DNA of 64,000 nucleotides. Source: Anaerolinea thermolimosa. GTDB taxonomy: Bacteria; Chloroflexota; Anaerolineae; Anaerolineales; Anaerolineaceae. The notes beneath the pieces were generated by a model, which did not search any database, was not told the DNA's origin, and saw only the letters and a program-made list of their open reading frames with translations. The DNA is taken from the NCBI RefSeq assembly GCF_001050195.2, contig NZ_DF967965.1:3238974-3302973 (forward strand). The letters run 5' to 3'. This document shows positions 27,471 to 36,042 of the stretch, one piece after another; the first letter of the stretch is position 1, and every line of letters starts with the position of its first letter. The translations under genes and the position numbers were made by a program.

Positions 27471-29111
27471 TTACCGGCTGCCCGTCCGCGCCAGGTTGCC
27501 GCGCCCGGTGGGCCACTGCAGGTTACACGCCCCTGATCCGGGCAGGTCGTACACCAGCACCCCGGAATGCGCCGAGTTGATCACGGCTTCAAGCTGGGGG
27601 TCACTGTCCACGTTCGCCAGTGTTGGCGCCGCCATGGCGCCATTCCAGCTGGCGTTGAACCCCGCCGGCAGGGATACTTCGGCGATGACCTGGCCAAGAT
27701 AGTTCAGCAGGTGCAACTTCCCCGTCTGATTGCTCCCCTTCTCCACCCACGAGGTGAACAGCACTTCCGCTTTGCCATCACAATCCAGGTCGGCCACCAC
27801 CGGCTCAGAGGCGAAGCGTTTGATCCCTTCAGAGGCTCGGAACACGGCATACGGCCAGGAACCGTGTTCGCTTTTATCCAGCCAGAAAGCATGCACCCGG
27901 CCATCGTACGAAGCAAAAAGCATTTCCTGCCTGCCGTCGCCATCCAGGTCTGCTACCACCGGGTTCGGCTCGGCGCTTTCGATCACATTGTAGTCTTCTG
28001 CAATGGGCGCACCGGTATCCACAGGGATATTCGTCCAATCGAACTCCGAAGCTTTAAAGCGGGTACGGTCGGGGTTGAAAAGGAAGAGAGCCATGTAACG
28101 GCTGGGCGGGTACCCCGCTTTACAGTCCACCATATTTCCCACCGTGACCACCTCACGCGATCCATCCCCGTTAACATCGGCAATCACTGCCGGGCCATCG
28201 GCAAAATTCGCGCGATAACTCTCTACCCGCACCCCATCGCAGGCACCCCAGCCGCGCAGCTCGGTCGCGGCGCTCTCCCATACACCCACCTGTCCCCAGG
28301 TTTTCCCGCCGTAAATACCCCCCGCCGGTAGAGACGTGCCATCCGGTCGATAAGCCTGGATGTAATGTACATCGGAGGGAATCACCAGCTCGAGCCTCGC
28401 ATCCGAGGTGTCCAGGTTGCCGGCGGCCCCGTTAGCGTTATAGACGCCCCAGGCATAGCCATCGTTGCGGGTAAGCTGCGGCCAGCCACCGCGCAGGGTG
28501 CCGTTGGCATTGTACACCCAGGTATTGGTCTTGCTCCCGACCGCAGCAGTGACGATGACTTCGAGAGAACCCCCATCACCATCAAGGTCAGCCACCAGCA
28601 GGCCGCGAAGCTCAGCCGTAGTGGGGCGTTGCGGCCAGCCGGGTTTAAAACGCCCGTTGAGGTCGTACACCGCCACCCAGCCCCCCGAATGCGCCGTGAC
28701 AATCTCCGGCTGACCCGTGCCATCCACATTGGCCACCGCCACCCCGGGCCAGGTGCGCCCGACGTTAGACACACTATCGAAGTTCTCGGTAGTGTCATGC
28801 CCCGAGCGGGTGCGCCAGAGAATCGCCCCCGAATCACCATCGAACGCCCAGATGGAGTACGCCGAAGCGACAATCTCCCCTTGCGGGTCGGCATCCAGGT
28901 TGACCACCGCCGGAGAAGAATACCAGCCGGTCTCGCACCAGGAAGAATAGCATCCCAGCCTTTGCCACTTGAGCACCGGTGCGCTCAGCGGGTTGATGAT
29001 GAGGGGTAAATATTGAACGTACGGGGGCGTCGTCTGGGCCGAAGCCAGGGTGAACAGGGCAAAAGCCAGGATCACAAGAAGGCCGGGAGAAAACGTCGTT
29101 CGGCGCGTCAT
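27471..29111 (-). CDS. Secreted FG-GAP/VCBS repeat protein
   Basis: A 546-residue exported protein. A signal peptide (LLVILAFALFTLASAQTTPP) is followed by YVQYLPLIINP, a short motif also seen as YLPVIAR at the end of the subtilase in this window. The body contains at least seven Asp-rich calcium-binding loops (NLDADPQGE, NVDGTGQPE, DLDGDGGSLE, DVNGDGSRE, DLDGDGRQE, DLDCDGKAE, NVDSDPQLE) as in integrin-alpha-like beta-propellers, consistent with a seven-bladed propeller. No enzymatic domain is visible, so an adhesive or binding role is likely. There is no Shine-Dalgarno; a TGATACGAT extended -10 lies six bases before the ATG. Confidence 0.85.
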   Translation of the reverse strand: MTRRTTFSPGLLVILAFALFTLASAQTTPPYVQYLPLIINPLSAPVLKWQRLGCYSSWCETGWYSSPAVVNLDADPQGEIVASAYSIWAFDGDSGAILWRTRSGHDTTENFDSVSNVGRTWPGVAVANVDGTGQPEIVTAHSGGWVAVYDLNGRFKPGWPQRPTTAELRGLLVADLDGDGGSLEVIVTAAVGSKTNTWVYNANGTLRGGWPQLTRNDGYAWGVYNANGAAGNLDTSDARLELVIPSDVHYIQAYRPDGTSLPAGGIYGGKTWGQVGVWESAATELRGWGACDGVRVESYRANFADGPAVIADVNGDGSREVVTVGNMVDCKAGYPPSRYMALFLFNPDRTRFKASEFDWTNIPVDTGAPIAEDYNVIESAEPNPVVADLDGDGRQEMLFASYDGRVHAFWLDKSEHGSWPYAVFRASEGIKRFASEPVVADLDCDGKAEVLFTSWVEKGSNQTGKLHLLNYLGQVIAEVSLPAGFNASWNGAMAAPTLANVDSDPQLEAVINSAHSGVLVYDLPGSGACNLQWPTGRGNLARTGSR

Positions 29112-29117
29112 AGAATC

Positions 29118-29126
29118 ATCGTATCA
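29118..29126 (-). promoter_or_regulatory. Extended -10 directly before the FG-GAP gene
   Basis: TGATACGAT (minus strand) ends six bases before the ATG at 29111; transcription would start at or next to the A of the ATG. One of several leaderless candidates here. Confidence 0.4.
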
Positions 29127-29185
29127 CACCGGTTTCGCTCCAGGTGAGAAAAAATTCTCATCCACCCTTCAGAGGGCCGCTTCTC

Positions 29186-30643
29186 TCAGCGCTTCAGGGC
29201 TTTTAACTGGCGCTGGAGCTCTTCCTGCACCACCTGGGGATTGGCCCGGCCCCTGGCGGCGCGCATCACCTGCCCGTAAAACCAGTTGGCCACCGTCTCT
29301 TTCCCGGAGAGGTATTTTTCCACCTCCGCCGGATTGGAGCGCAGGGTTTCCCGCACCAGATCAGCAATCCACGCGGCATCCGAAACCTGCTCCAGCCCGC
29401 GTGAGCGGATAATTTCAGAAGCATCCGCGCCGCTCTGGAGCATTTCGGCCAGCACCGCTTTGCCCGTGTTCAGGGTCACCGTCCCCTGCGCCATGAGATC
29501 CAGCAGGGCGGCCAGCCCCCGGGGAGAAACCCTGATCTGCCCGAGCGATTGCCCGCTCTGATTGAGCCAGGCGAAGAGTTCGCCAGTAACCCAGTTGGCG
29601 GCCATGCGGGCCGGTGCAGAACGCAATGCCGCCGCTGTGGCTTCAAAATAATCGGCTACAGCAGGATCATCCACCAGCAGGCGTGCGTCTACCACGGGCA
29701 GGTCGTACTGGCGCTGAAGCCGTTCCAGCCTGGCCCAGGGTAATTCTGGCAGTGCCGCGTGCACCGAGGCAATCCATTCCTCCTCCACCACCAGCGGGGG
29801 CAGGTCAGGTTCAGGGAAATAACGATAGTCATGCGCCTCTTCTTTACTGCGCTGTGAAAAGGTCACACCGGCGGCCTCGTCCCAGCCCACGGTTTCCTGA
29901 GCCACCGGCAAACCTGCCTGAAGGGTCTGGGTTTGCCTTTCGATCTGGTAGGCCACCGCGCGTTCGAGGGCGCGGAAGCTGTTGAGGTTTTTAATCTCCA
30001 CCCGCGTACCAAAACTCGAACTGCCTTCCGGGCGAATGGAGATGTTCGGTTCAATGCGCAGCGCGCCCTTTTCCATATCACCGCTGCTGGCTCCCACGTA
30101 ACGCAGTACAGCGCGCAGGGCCTGAGCGTACGCGCGCACCTCTGCCGCACTGTGCAGATCGGGCTCAGAGACAATCTCCAGCAGGGGCACCCCCGCGCGG
30201 TTGAGGTCAACCAGAGAATACTCTTCGCCATCCTTCCGCACGTGGGTCAGTTTACCGGTGTCCTCTTCCAGGTGCACTCGCCGGATGCGTATCTCACGCC
30301 AGCCGGTGGGCGTCTCAATCGGCAGGCGCCCCTCCACGGCCAGCGGCTCCTCGTACTGTGAAATCTGATACCCCTTGGGCAGATCGGGGTAAAAGTAATT
30401 TTTACGTGCAAAAAGGCTCACCCGGTTGACCCGACACCCCAGCGCCAGCGCCACCCGCAGGGCCAGCTCCACCGCCTGACGGTTAACCACCGGCAACACC
30501 CCCGGTAAACCTGAACACACCGGGCAGACGGCCTCATTGGGGCGCGAACAGGTGGGATCGACTACCGGGCAGGCACAGAACATCTTGGTACGGGTGGCCA
30601 GCTCGGCGTGAACTTCCAGACCGATTACAGGTTCGTAGCGCAT
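29186..30643 (-). CDS. gatB: Aspartyl/glutamyl-tRNA amidotransferase subunit B
   Basis: Subunit B of GatCAB (485 residues), the kinase/tRNA-binding subunit that converts misacylated Glu-tRNA(Gln) and Asp-tRNA(Asn) to the amide forms. Family blocks: [20 protein letters not shown] at the start, [68 protein letters not shown] and [16 protein letters not shown]. The C-terminal GatB/YqeY tail domain follows. I use the ATG at 30643; a TTG at 30658 overlapping the ychF stop would add five residues. It follows ychF by about 11 bases and is separate from gatC-gatA at 48 kb. Confidence 0.97.
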   Translation of the reverse strand: MRYEPVIGLEVHAELATRTKMFCACPVVDPTCSRPNEAVCPVCSGLPGVLPVVNRQAVELALRVALALGCRVNRVSLFARKNYFYPDLPKGYQISQYEEPLAVEGRLPIETPTGWREIRIRRVHLEEDTGKLTHVRKDGEEYSLVDLNRAGVPLLEIVSEPDLHSAAEVRAYAQALRAVLRYVGASSGDMEKGALRIEPNISIRPEGSSSFGTRVEIKNLNSFRALERAVAYQIERQTQTLQAGLPVAQETVGWDEAAGVTFSQRSKEEAHDYRYFPEPDLPPLVVEEEWIASVHAALPELPWARLERLQRQYDLPVVDARLLVDDPAVADYFEATAAALRSAPARMAANWVTGELFAWLNQSGQSLGQIRVSPRGLAALLDLMAQGTVTLNTGKAVLAEMLQSGADASEIIRSRGLEQVSDAAWIADLVRETLRSNPAEVEKYLSGKETVANWFYGQVMRAARGRANPQVVQEELQRQLKALKR

Positions 30644-30654
30644 GGTTGGGTCTT

Positions 30655-31725
30655 TCAAACGTTGAAGCGAATGTTCAGGATATCCCCATCCTGGACGATG
30701 TATTCCTTACCTTCCAGGCGTAATTTACCATGGGCTTTAACTTCGTTCATGCCGCCCAGAGCAATCAGATCATCATAAGCCACCACCTCGGCACGAATGA
30801 ACCCCTTTTGCAGGTCAGTATGGATGACACCTGCCGCCTCAGGAGCGGTGGCACCGCGGCGCACCGTCCAGGCGCGGCATTCATCCGGCCCCACGGTGAA
30901 GAAGCTCTGCAGACCGAGCAAATCATACGAAAGACGAATCATCCGGTTGAGGCTGGGCTCCTCAATGCCATACTCTGCCAGGAAAACCTGGGCCTCCTCC
31001 GGCGGAAGCTGGGCAATTTCCATCTCCAGTTTTCCCTGTAAAGCCACCACCTGGCTGTGCCGATGAGGATAGTGGATCACCGGTGGGGTCTGCCCTTCGG
31101 AGAGGTTGAGCACCACCAGCATCGGTTTGCGGCTGAGAAAGCCAAAGCTCGTCAGCGCCTTTTCTTCTTCTGCATCCACATCCACGTCACGCAGGGGAAT
31201 TTCTTCAGCCAGCGCCGCCCTGAAACGCTCAAAGAGGTTTAATTCTCGCTCGATGACAGCACGGTCACGCCCGCCGCCTTTTTTCTTTTCATCGGCAAGG
31301 CGCTCCAGCTTCCGCTCCACTGAGATAAGGTCGTTGAGGATCAGCTCACTTTCCATGCTGGCGATATCCCGCACCGGGTCTACGCTCCCGGCCGGATGCG
31401 GCACGGCATCATCCTCAAAACAGCGTACCACCTGAATGAAGCCATCCATCTGCGTAAGCTGATTGAGCAACGCTCCCGAAATCCCCGTCTTCGCGGCACT
31501 GCCCTCCAACCCGGCCACATCGGCATAGGTAACCTTGGCATAAATCGTCTTTTTGGGTTTGAACATCGCCGAGAGCCGGTCAACACGCGGATCGGGCACA
31601 TCCACCACCGCGGTATGCACCTCAATCTTCCCGGCAGAAAGGCCGGTGGGCTGCGTGCCGCGCGTCAGCGCATTGAACAGTGTGGTTTTTCCCGATTGGG
31701 GAAGGCCGATAATGCCCAGCTTCAT
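30655..31725 (-). CDS. ychF: Redox-/ribosome-associated P-loop ATPase YchF
   Basis: An Obg-related P-loop protein (356 residues), known to prefer ATP over GTP and to bind ribosomes. [20 protein letters not shown] is the P-loop, [20 protein letters not shown] and [15 protein letters not shown] follow, then DDDAVPHP-like switch sequence and the C-terminal TGS domain ([20 protein letters not shown] to [13 protein letters not shown]). No Shine-Dalgarno is visible before the ATG. It is the first gene of a ychF-gatB unit, divergent from tRNA-Leu; the two upstream regions are only about 15 bases apart. Confidence 0.95.
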   Translation of the reverse strand: MKLGIIGLPQSGKTTLFNALTRGTQPTGLSAGKIEVHTAVVDVPDPRVDRLSAMFKPKKTIYAKVTYADVAGLEGSAAKTGISGALLNQLTQMDGFIQVVRCFEDDAVPHPAGSVDPVRDIASMESELILNDLISVERKLERLADEKKKGGGRDRAVIERELNLFERFRAALAEEIPLRDVDVDAEEEKALTSFGFLSRKPMLVVLNLSEGQTPPVIHYPHRHSQVVALQGKLEMEIAQLPPEEAQVFLAEYGIEEPSLNRMIRLSYDLLGLQSFFTVGPDECRAWTVRRGATAPEAAGVIHTDLQKGFIRAEVVAYDDLIALGGMNEVKAHGKLRLEGKEYIVQDGDILNIRFNV

Positions 31726-31739
31726 GAGAACGAAATACC

Positions 31740-31768
31740 TTGACCCTTCCGTTGAATCTGTTTATACT
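31740..31768 (+). promoter_or_regulatory. tRNA-Leu promoter
   Basis: TTGACC (31740-31745), 17-base spacer, TATACT (31763-31768). The start point would fall about 5 bases before the mature tRNA 5' end. Confidence 0.8.
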
Positions 31769-31779
31769 AACATCAACCT

Positions 31780-31861
31780 GCCGAAGTGGCGGAACTGGCA
31801 TACGCGCGCGACTCAAAATCGCGTTCCGAAAGGAATGTGGGTTCGATTCCCACCTTCGGCA
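31780..31861 (+). tRNA. tRNA-Leu (anticodon CAA)
   Basis: An 82-base type II tRNA. The acceptor arms GCCGAAG (31780-31786) and CTTCGGC (31854-31860) pair fully, discriminator A at 31861. The anticodon stem CGCGA/TCGCG encloses CTCAAAA, giving anticodon CAA (reads UUG). A long variable arm (TTCCGAAAGGAA) and the T-arm GTGGG-TTCGATT-CCCAC identify a leucine tRNA. CCA is not encoded. It has its own promoter and terminator. Confidence 0.96.
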
Positions 31862-31862
31862 C

Positions 31863-31888
31863 AACCCCTCTCAGATGAGGGGTTTTTT
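31863..31888 (+). terminator. Terminator of tRNA-Leu
   Basis: Arms AACCCCTC (31863-31870) and GAGGGGTT (31877-31884), 6-base loop, then TTTT. It directly follows the tRNA. Confidence 0.9.
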
Positions 31889-31915
31889 GATGCGCTCAGG
31901 ACACCGGAAATTGTA

Positions 31916-32731
31916 TCACAAACCCTCTGCCCAGAGCAGCGCACCCAGGGCCGTGCCCATGCCGGGGCGCTCAGGAACGTATATTGTAGCCTGATAATAA
32001 CCGGCCACCTCGTTGAGCACCCGCCGCAGAGAAGGCAAATCTACCAGGTGACCGATGACCACAATCGGCTCCAATCCCTCGGCACGGGCGGCATTGATGG
32101 CCACCACTGCAATCACCTGCCCCACCAGCCGCACCAGAGCAGCGGCCAGGTCGGGCTGGCTTAACTCCAACGGCTGGCGGGCGAGCCTCCCAAAGTTGAC
32201 CGCGTTGGCGTCTGGCGGCAGGCGGCCCACAGTCCCGCCGACGGCTTCTACCAGCGTGAGATCAGCCCTGTTGGGGTCGCCCGCGAGCGCCAGGCGGTCA
32301 ATTTCAGGTGCATCTGCTGTTCCTACCAGCAGGCGGCCCAGCCCCTGCAGGGTGCCGCCTCCCACCGCAATGCCGGTGATGTGCGTACAGTCGCGCCCAC
32401 GTGCCGCCACCATGGCTGTCCCCGAACCGGCGCTCACCACCAGGGCGCGCTCTACCCCGGCCAGCGCCAATCCACCCAGGCCGATGGCCTGTACCTCCGA
32501 TACCCCCACGATCTCCACCGCGTCAAAACGCGTCGCCAGACGGCGATATTGCCCGCCCGTCACAGCGATCTTCGCAGGCTGGCAACCCTGGGCTTGCAGG
32601 GCATTCAGAGCCGCTTCCATTTGCCTTTCCACCGGCTGACCGTTGGCCGGAAGGCGTACATGCCCGTACGTATCTCCCTGATGGAATACGATATCAATAT
32701 TGGTGATCCCCAGATCAATGGCAGCCAGCAT
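31916..32731 (-). CDS. Type II pantothenate kinase-like ASKHA ATPase
   Basis: A 271-residue actin/hexokinase-fold protein. Phosphate-1 motif AIDLGITNIDIVF, GVSEVQAIGLGG (position of the catalytic Glu), VSAGSGTAMVAA, then GGGTLQGLGRLLVG and NFGRLARQP, which match type II pantothenate kinases (CoaW/fumble family), the first step of CoA synthesis. BadF-type ATPases are the main alternative. The ATG at 32731 has AAAGGAA upstream; a GTG 15 bases earlier is less suitable. It follows the molybdopterin oxidoreductase by about 20 bases, probably in one transcript. Confidence 0.7.
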   Translation of the reverse strand: MLAAIDLGITNIDIVFHQGDTYGHVRLPANGQPVERQMEAALNALQAQGCQPAKIAVTGGQYRRLATRFDAVEIVGVSEVQAIGLGGLALAGVERALVVSAGSGTAMVAARGRDCTHITGIAVGGGTLQGLGRLLVGTADAPEIDRLALAGDPNRADLTLVEAVGGTVGRLPPDANAVNFGRLARQPLELSQPDLAAALVRLVGQVIAVVAINAARAEGLEPIVVIGHLVDLPSLRRVLNEVAGYYQATIYVPERPGMGTALGALLWAEGL

Positions 32732-32752
32732 GAAGTTCCTTTCCACCCATCC

Positions 32753-33391
32753 TCAGGCGTACCGCTCCTCTTTCCAGATGTCGGCCTCGTTGTGGTAACC
32801 GGCCTGCTCCCAGAAACCCGGTCGGTCTTCTGCCATAAATTCCAGGCCGCGCAGCCATTTGGCGCCTTTCCACAGGTAGGGGGTTTTCAGGTCACTGCGG
32901 CCAGGAATGGCCCCCACCACTCCCCGCAACGGGTATCCGTGTTCCGGTTCCAGGGGCTTCCCATCATAATGGGTGGCGAGTAAAAAGTTCTCCTGCAGAA
33001 CCACCTCCAGAGGGAGATTGGCTGTATAACCATTCTCGGCGTGCTGCATCACGTAGCGCGCGGTGGGTTTAAGCTTCACCAGCCCCAGCTCCATCAATGT
33101 CCGCACCAGAACGCCCTCCCACAGCATATCGAACTGACTCCAGCGGGTAACACAGTGTAAATCCAGCGTCACCTGGCTGCGCGGAAGCTGGTTGAACGCC
33201 TCCCAGGTGAGGCGCAGGGGCTGTTCCACCTCACCCCACACGCGGAAATCCCACGTCTTCGGGTCAAAGGTGGGCACCGGCCCGTAATGAAGCACCGGGA
33301 AGCGGTTGGTCAGTGCCTGCCCCGGTGGCAAACGCCCTTCTTTGCGTTTTTCCTCCTCATCCTTCTTGCGCCTTAAAATACTGTCCAGCAT
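32753..33391 (-). CDS. Sulfite oxidase-fold molybdopterin-binding oxidoreductase
   Basis: A 212-residue protein consisting of the oxidoreductase molybdopterin-binding domain alone. The Mo-ligating Cys is in LDLHCVTRWSQFD; DFRVWGEVEQPLRLTWEAF and HYDGKPLEPEHGYPLRGVV are typical of the family. There is no twin-arginine or other signal, so it appears to be cytoplasmic, unlike MsrP/YedY. The N-terminus is very charged (RRKKDEEEKRKEGR). A TATAAT and GGAGGTGG precede the ATG. Substrate unknown. Confidence 0.85.
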   Translation of the reverse strand: MLDSILRRKKDEEEKRKEGRLPPGQALTNRFPVLHYGPVPTFDPKTWDFRVWGEVEQPLRLTWEAFNQLPRSQVTLDLHCVTRWSQFDMLWEGVLVRTLMELGLVKLKPTARYVMQHAENGYTANLPLEVVLQENFLLATHYDGKPLEPEHGYPLRGVVGAIPGRSDLKTPYLWKGAKWLRGLEFMAEDRPGFWEQAGYHNEADIWKEERYA

Positions 33392-33516
33392 AAACCACCT
33401 CCAATTGAGGCTGATTATACGGTTTGCCGCTCAGAAAAGAAAGGTAAACCCTCAGGATTTCTCCCTGGCCGGTGCCAAAGCTCTGACAGGTTCGTCAAGA
33501 ATTGGGTATTTTCGGG

Positions 33517-33522
33517 TAAAAT
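33517..33522 (+). promoter_or_regulatory. -10 element close to the histidine kinase start
   Basis: TAAAAT nine bases before the ATG at 33532, without a Shine-Dalgarno between; no clear -35. Weak candidate for a leaderless or very short-leader promoter. Confidence 0.35.
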
Positions 33523-33531
33523 ATCGTTATT

Positions 33532-35229
33532 ATGGAACCTGGCCTGCTGACCCGCGAACAACTGGAAGAACGCCTGGCAGCGCTTCACCGCGCCAGCCTG
33601 GAACTGGTTCAGGAAATTTCTCCCGAAGCGCTCATGGAACGTATTGCTACCCTGGCCATGGAACAGGTAGGGGCGCAGTACGCCGCAGTGGGCATCCTCA
33701 ACGAAGAAGGCCAGCTCGACCGCTTCATTCCCATCGGTATGAGCCCTGAAGAAATCCGCCGCATGGCCCATCCGCCGGTTGGCAAAGGCCTCATTGGCGC
33801 CCTCATGCGCGGTTCGAGCACCATTCGTCTGGCCGATCTCACCACCGATCCGCGCTCCGCGGGCTTTCCGCCTCATCACCCCCCCATGACCTCCTTCCTC
33901 GGCGTACCCATCCGCCGCGGCGAAGAACAGCTCGGCCAGATTTACCTGACCAACAAGCTGAACGCCCCCGAATTCACCGCCGACGACCAGGTGGTGATTG
34001 AAATGCTGGCCTCGTATGCGGCAGTTGCCCTGTTTAACGCCCGTCTGGTGCAGCGCCTCACCGAACGCGAGAGCACCCTTACCCGCCGTAATGAGAACCT
34101 GGCCCTGCTCAACGACATGGCCCAGACTCTGGCCTCGTCGGCAGATATCGACACCATGATCGACCGGGCGCTCACCCAGGTGATGGATTATCTGAAACTT
34201 GAAGCCGGAGAGATTTTCCTCCGCCATGACGATGGCAACCACCTCAGGCTGGCCGCCCATCGCAGTTCAACCCTCCCTGCTCTCTGGTCAAAAACCGAAT
34301 TCAGGTTCGGTGAAGGTATCATCGGCCAAACCGCCGCCAGCGGCCAGGCTCAGCGCCTCGATCTCCCTGCTCTTCGACCCAGTGCTGATGAAAACCATCA
34401 CTTCCTGAACGAAGCCATCCTCCAGAGCACCGTGCGGCAGATTGCCTGCACCCCGCTCAACGGGGCAAGCGGGGTCTTCGGAGTACTTTGCGCCGCCTCC
34501 AGCCACGAAAAAGCCCTGGACGAGCTTGAAATGCAGTTCCTTTCGGCGATCAGTTTCTGGGTGGGCACGGCCATCGAAAACACCCGCCTGAATGTGCAAC
34601 AGCGCCGCCTGGCCGTTCTGGAAGAACGCGAACGCATTGGCATGGATCTGCACGATGGCATCATTCAGGATATTTACGCCGTCGGGCTCACCCTGGAGCA
34701 TGCCCGCCTGCTCCTCGGCGATGACCCCGCCGCGGCGCGCCAGCGCATCGACCAGGCCATTGCTGACCTGAACAGCACCATCCGCGACATCCGCGCCTAC
34801 ATTCTCGACCTGCGCCCGCGAAAACTCCACGAAGAAAACCTGATGGACGGTTTGCGCCGCCTGGTGGCGGAATTCCGTGCCAACACCCTGGTAGACGTCA
34901 ACGTGAGCGGCCCCACCCCCGAAGAAGCCAGCCTCATCCCCCCTTCTGCCGCCGTGGCGCTTTTTCACATCTGCCAGGAAGCGCTGGCCAACATCGCCAA
35001 ACACGCTCACGCCAAGCACGTGCATGTGAGCCTGTGGATGACCAACGAACGCGCCGTGCTTGAAGTCAGCGATGACGGGCGCGGCTTCGATACGAGTAAA
35101 GTCCAGCTCACCCTGGGTCACGGCCTGAGCAACATGCAGACCCGCGCCCACAACGCTGGAGGGGATATTGAGTTAACCTCCGAACCGGGCGCCGGCACCA
35201 CCATCCTCGTCTGGGTTCCGTTGCATTGA
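33532..35229 (+). CDS. GAF-domain sensor histidine kinase, NarL-partner type (HisKA_3)
   Basis: A 565-residue soluble kinase. Two GAF domains (about residues 25-170, with QVGAQYAAVGILNEEG and TSFLGVPIRRGEEQLGQIYL; and about 195-350) precede the HisKA_3 domain with phospho-acceptor His374 in ERIGMDLHDGIIQDIYAVG. The ATPase domain has the N-box CQEALANIAKHAHA and G-box SDDGRGFD. There is no membrane segment, so it senses a cytoplasmic signal. A NarL-type response regulator is expected but not found adjacent. The downstream methyltransferase start overlaps its stop, which may be only positional. Confidence 0.92.
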   Translation: MEPGLLTREQLEERLAALHRASLELVQEISPEALMERIATLAMEQVGAQYAAVGILNEEGQLDRFIPIGMSPEEIRRMAHPPVGKGLIGALMRGSSTIRLADLTTDPRSAGFPPHHPPMTSFLGVPIRRGEEQLGQIYLTNKLNAPEFTADDQVVIEMLASYAAVALFNARLVQRLTERESTLTRRNENLALLNDMAQTLASSADIDTMIDRALTQVMDYLKLEAGEIFLRHDDGNHLRLAAHRSSTLPALWSKTEFRFGEGIIGQTAASGQAQRLDLPALRPSADENHHFLNEAILQSTVRQIACTPLNGASGVFGVLCAASSHEKALDELEMQFLSAISFWVGTAIENTRLNVQQRRLAVLEERERIGMDLHDGIIQDIYAVGLTLEHARLLLGDDPAAARQRIDQAIADLNSTIRDIRAYILDLRPRKLHEENLMDGLRRLVAEFRANTLVDVNVSGPTPEEASLIPPSAAVALFHICQEALANIAKHAHAKHVHVSLWMTNERAVLEVSDDGRGFDTSKVQLTLGHGLSNMQTRAHNAGGDIELTSEPGAGTTILVWVPLH

Positions 35230-35936
35230 GCCTTTCCCTCCCCCCCGAAGAAGAACGCGCTCGCGCTGTTCAGCGCATGTTCTCCCGCATTGCCGCCCGT
35301 TATGACCTCATGAATCGCCTGATGACCGGGGGAATGGACCTTGCCTGGCGGCGAGAGGTCATTCGCCGCGCCGCCCTGCGCCCCGGAGAACGATTGCTCG
35401 ACCTCGGCGCCGGTACAGGTGACCTGGCCCGCGAAGCTCTGCACCAGCAGCCACATTGCCGGGTGGTCGCCGCCGATTTTACCCTTGCCATGATGCTCGC
35501 CGGGAAAACGCGCCCCCCTGCCCCTTCGGCCTGGGTGGCCGCCGATGCCCTCCGTCTGCCTTTCCCCGATGCCGCCTTCGATGCAGTCGTCTCTGGCTTC
35601 CTCCTCCGCAACGTGACCGATCTGCCGCAGGCTCTACGCGAACAGATGCGCGTCCTGCGCCCGGGAGGGCGGTTCATAGCCCTCGATACCACCCGTCCAC
35701 GCCCCGGCCTCCTTTCTCCGCTGATCGGCTTTCACATGCACCGCATCATCCCTTTCCTCGGCGGCCTGCTCACCGGCGACCGCGCCGCCTACACCTACCT
35801 GCCGCAGACTTCTCAGCACTTTCTCACCGCCGAAGAATTGCTTTCCCGCCTGATCGAAGCCGGGTTCACCGGCGCGGGCTTCCGCCGCCTCAACTTTGGC
35901 ACTGTAGCCATTCACTGGGCCACTCGCCCCGCCTGA
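35226..35936 (+). CDS. ubiE: UbiE/MenG-family C-methyltransferase
   Basis: A 236-residue SAM-dependent methyltransferase of the demethylmenaquinone/2-polyprenylphenol type. It starts with MFSRIAARYDLMNRLMTGGMDLAWRR, has the SAM motif LLDLGAGTGDLARE, AADALRLPFPDAAFDAVVSG and RPGGRFIALDTTRP. In a Gram-positive-like or filamentous Chloroflexota context the product would be menaquinone. The TTG start overlaps the kinase stop (TTGA). No other menaquinone genes are near. Confidence 0.88.
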   Translation: MSLSLPPEEERARAVQRMFSRIAARYDLMNRLMTGGMDLAWRREVIRRAALRPGERLLDLGAGTGDLAREALHQQPHCRVVAADFTLAMMLAGKTRPPAPSAWVAADALRLPFPDAAFDAVVSGFLLRNVTDLPQALREQMRVLRPGGRFIALDTTRPRPGLLSPLIGFHMHRIIPFLGGLLTGDRAAYTYLPQTSQHFLTAEELLSRLIEAGFTGAGFRRLNFGTVAIHWATRPA

Positions 35937-36042
35937 AACTCCCTTTTTTTTTCATCTGCCCATCGAATTTATCCCATCTTTATAGATTTTTTATCCCCTC
36001 TCCATGCAAAATAACCTTATTGAATGTGTGAGGAGGGCCTGA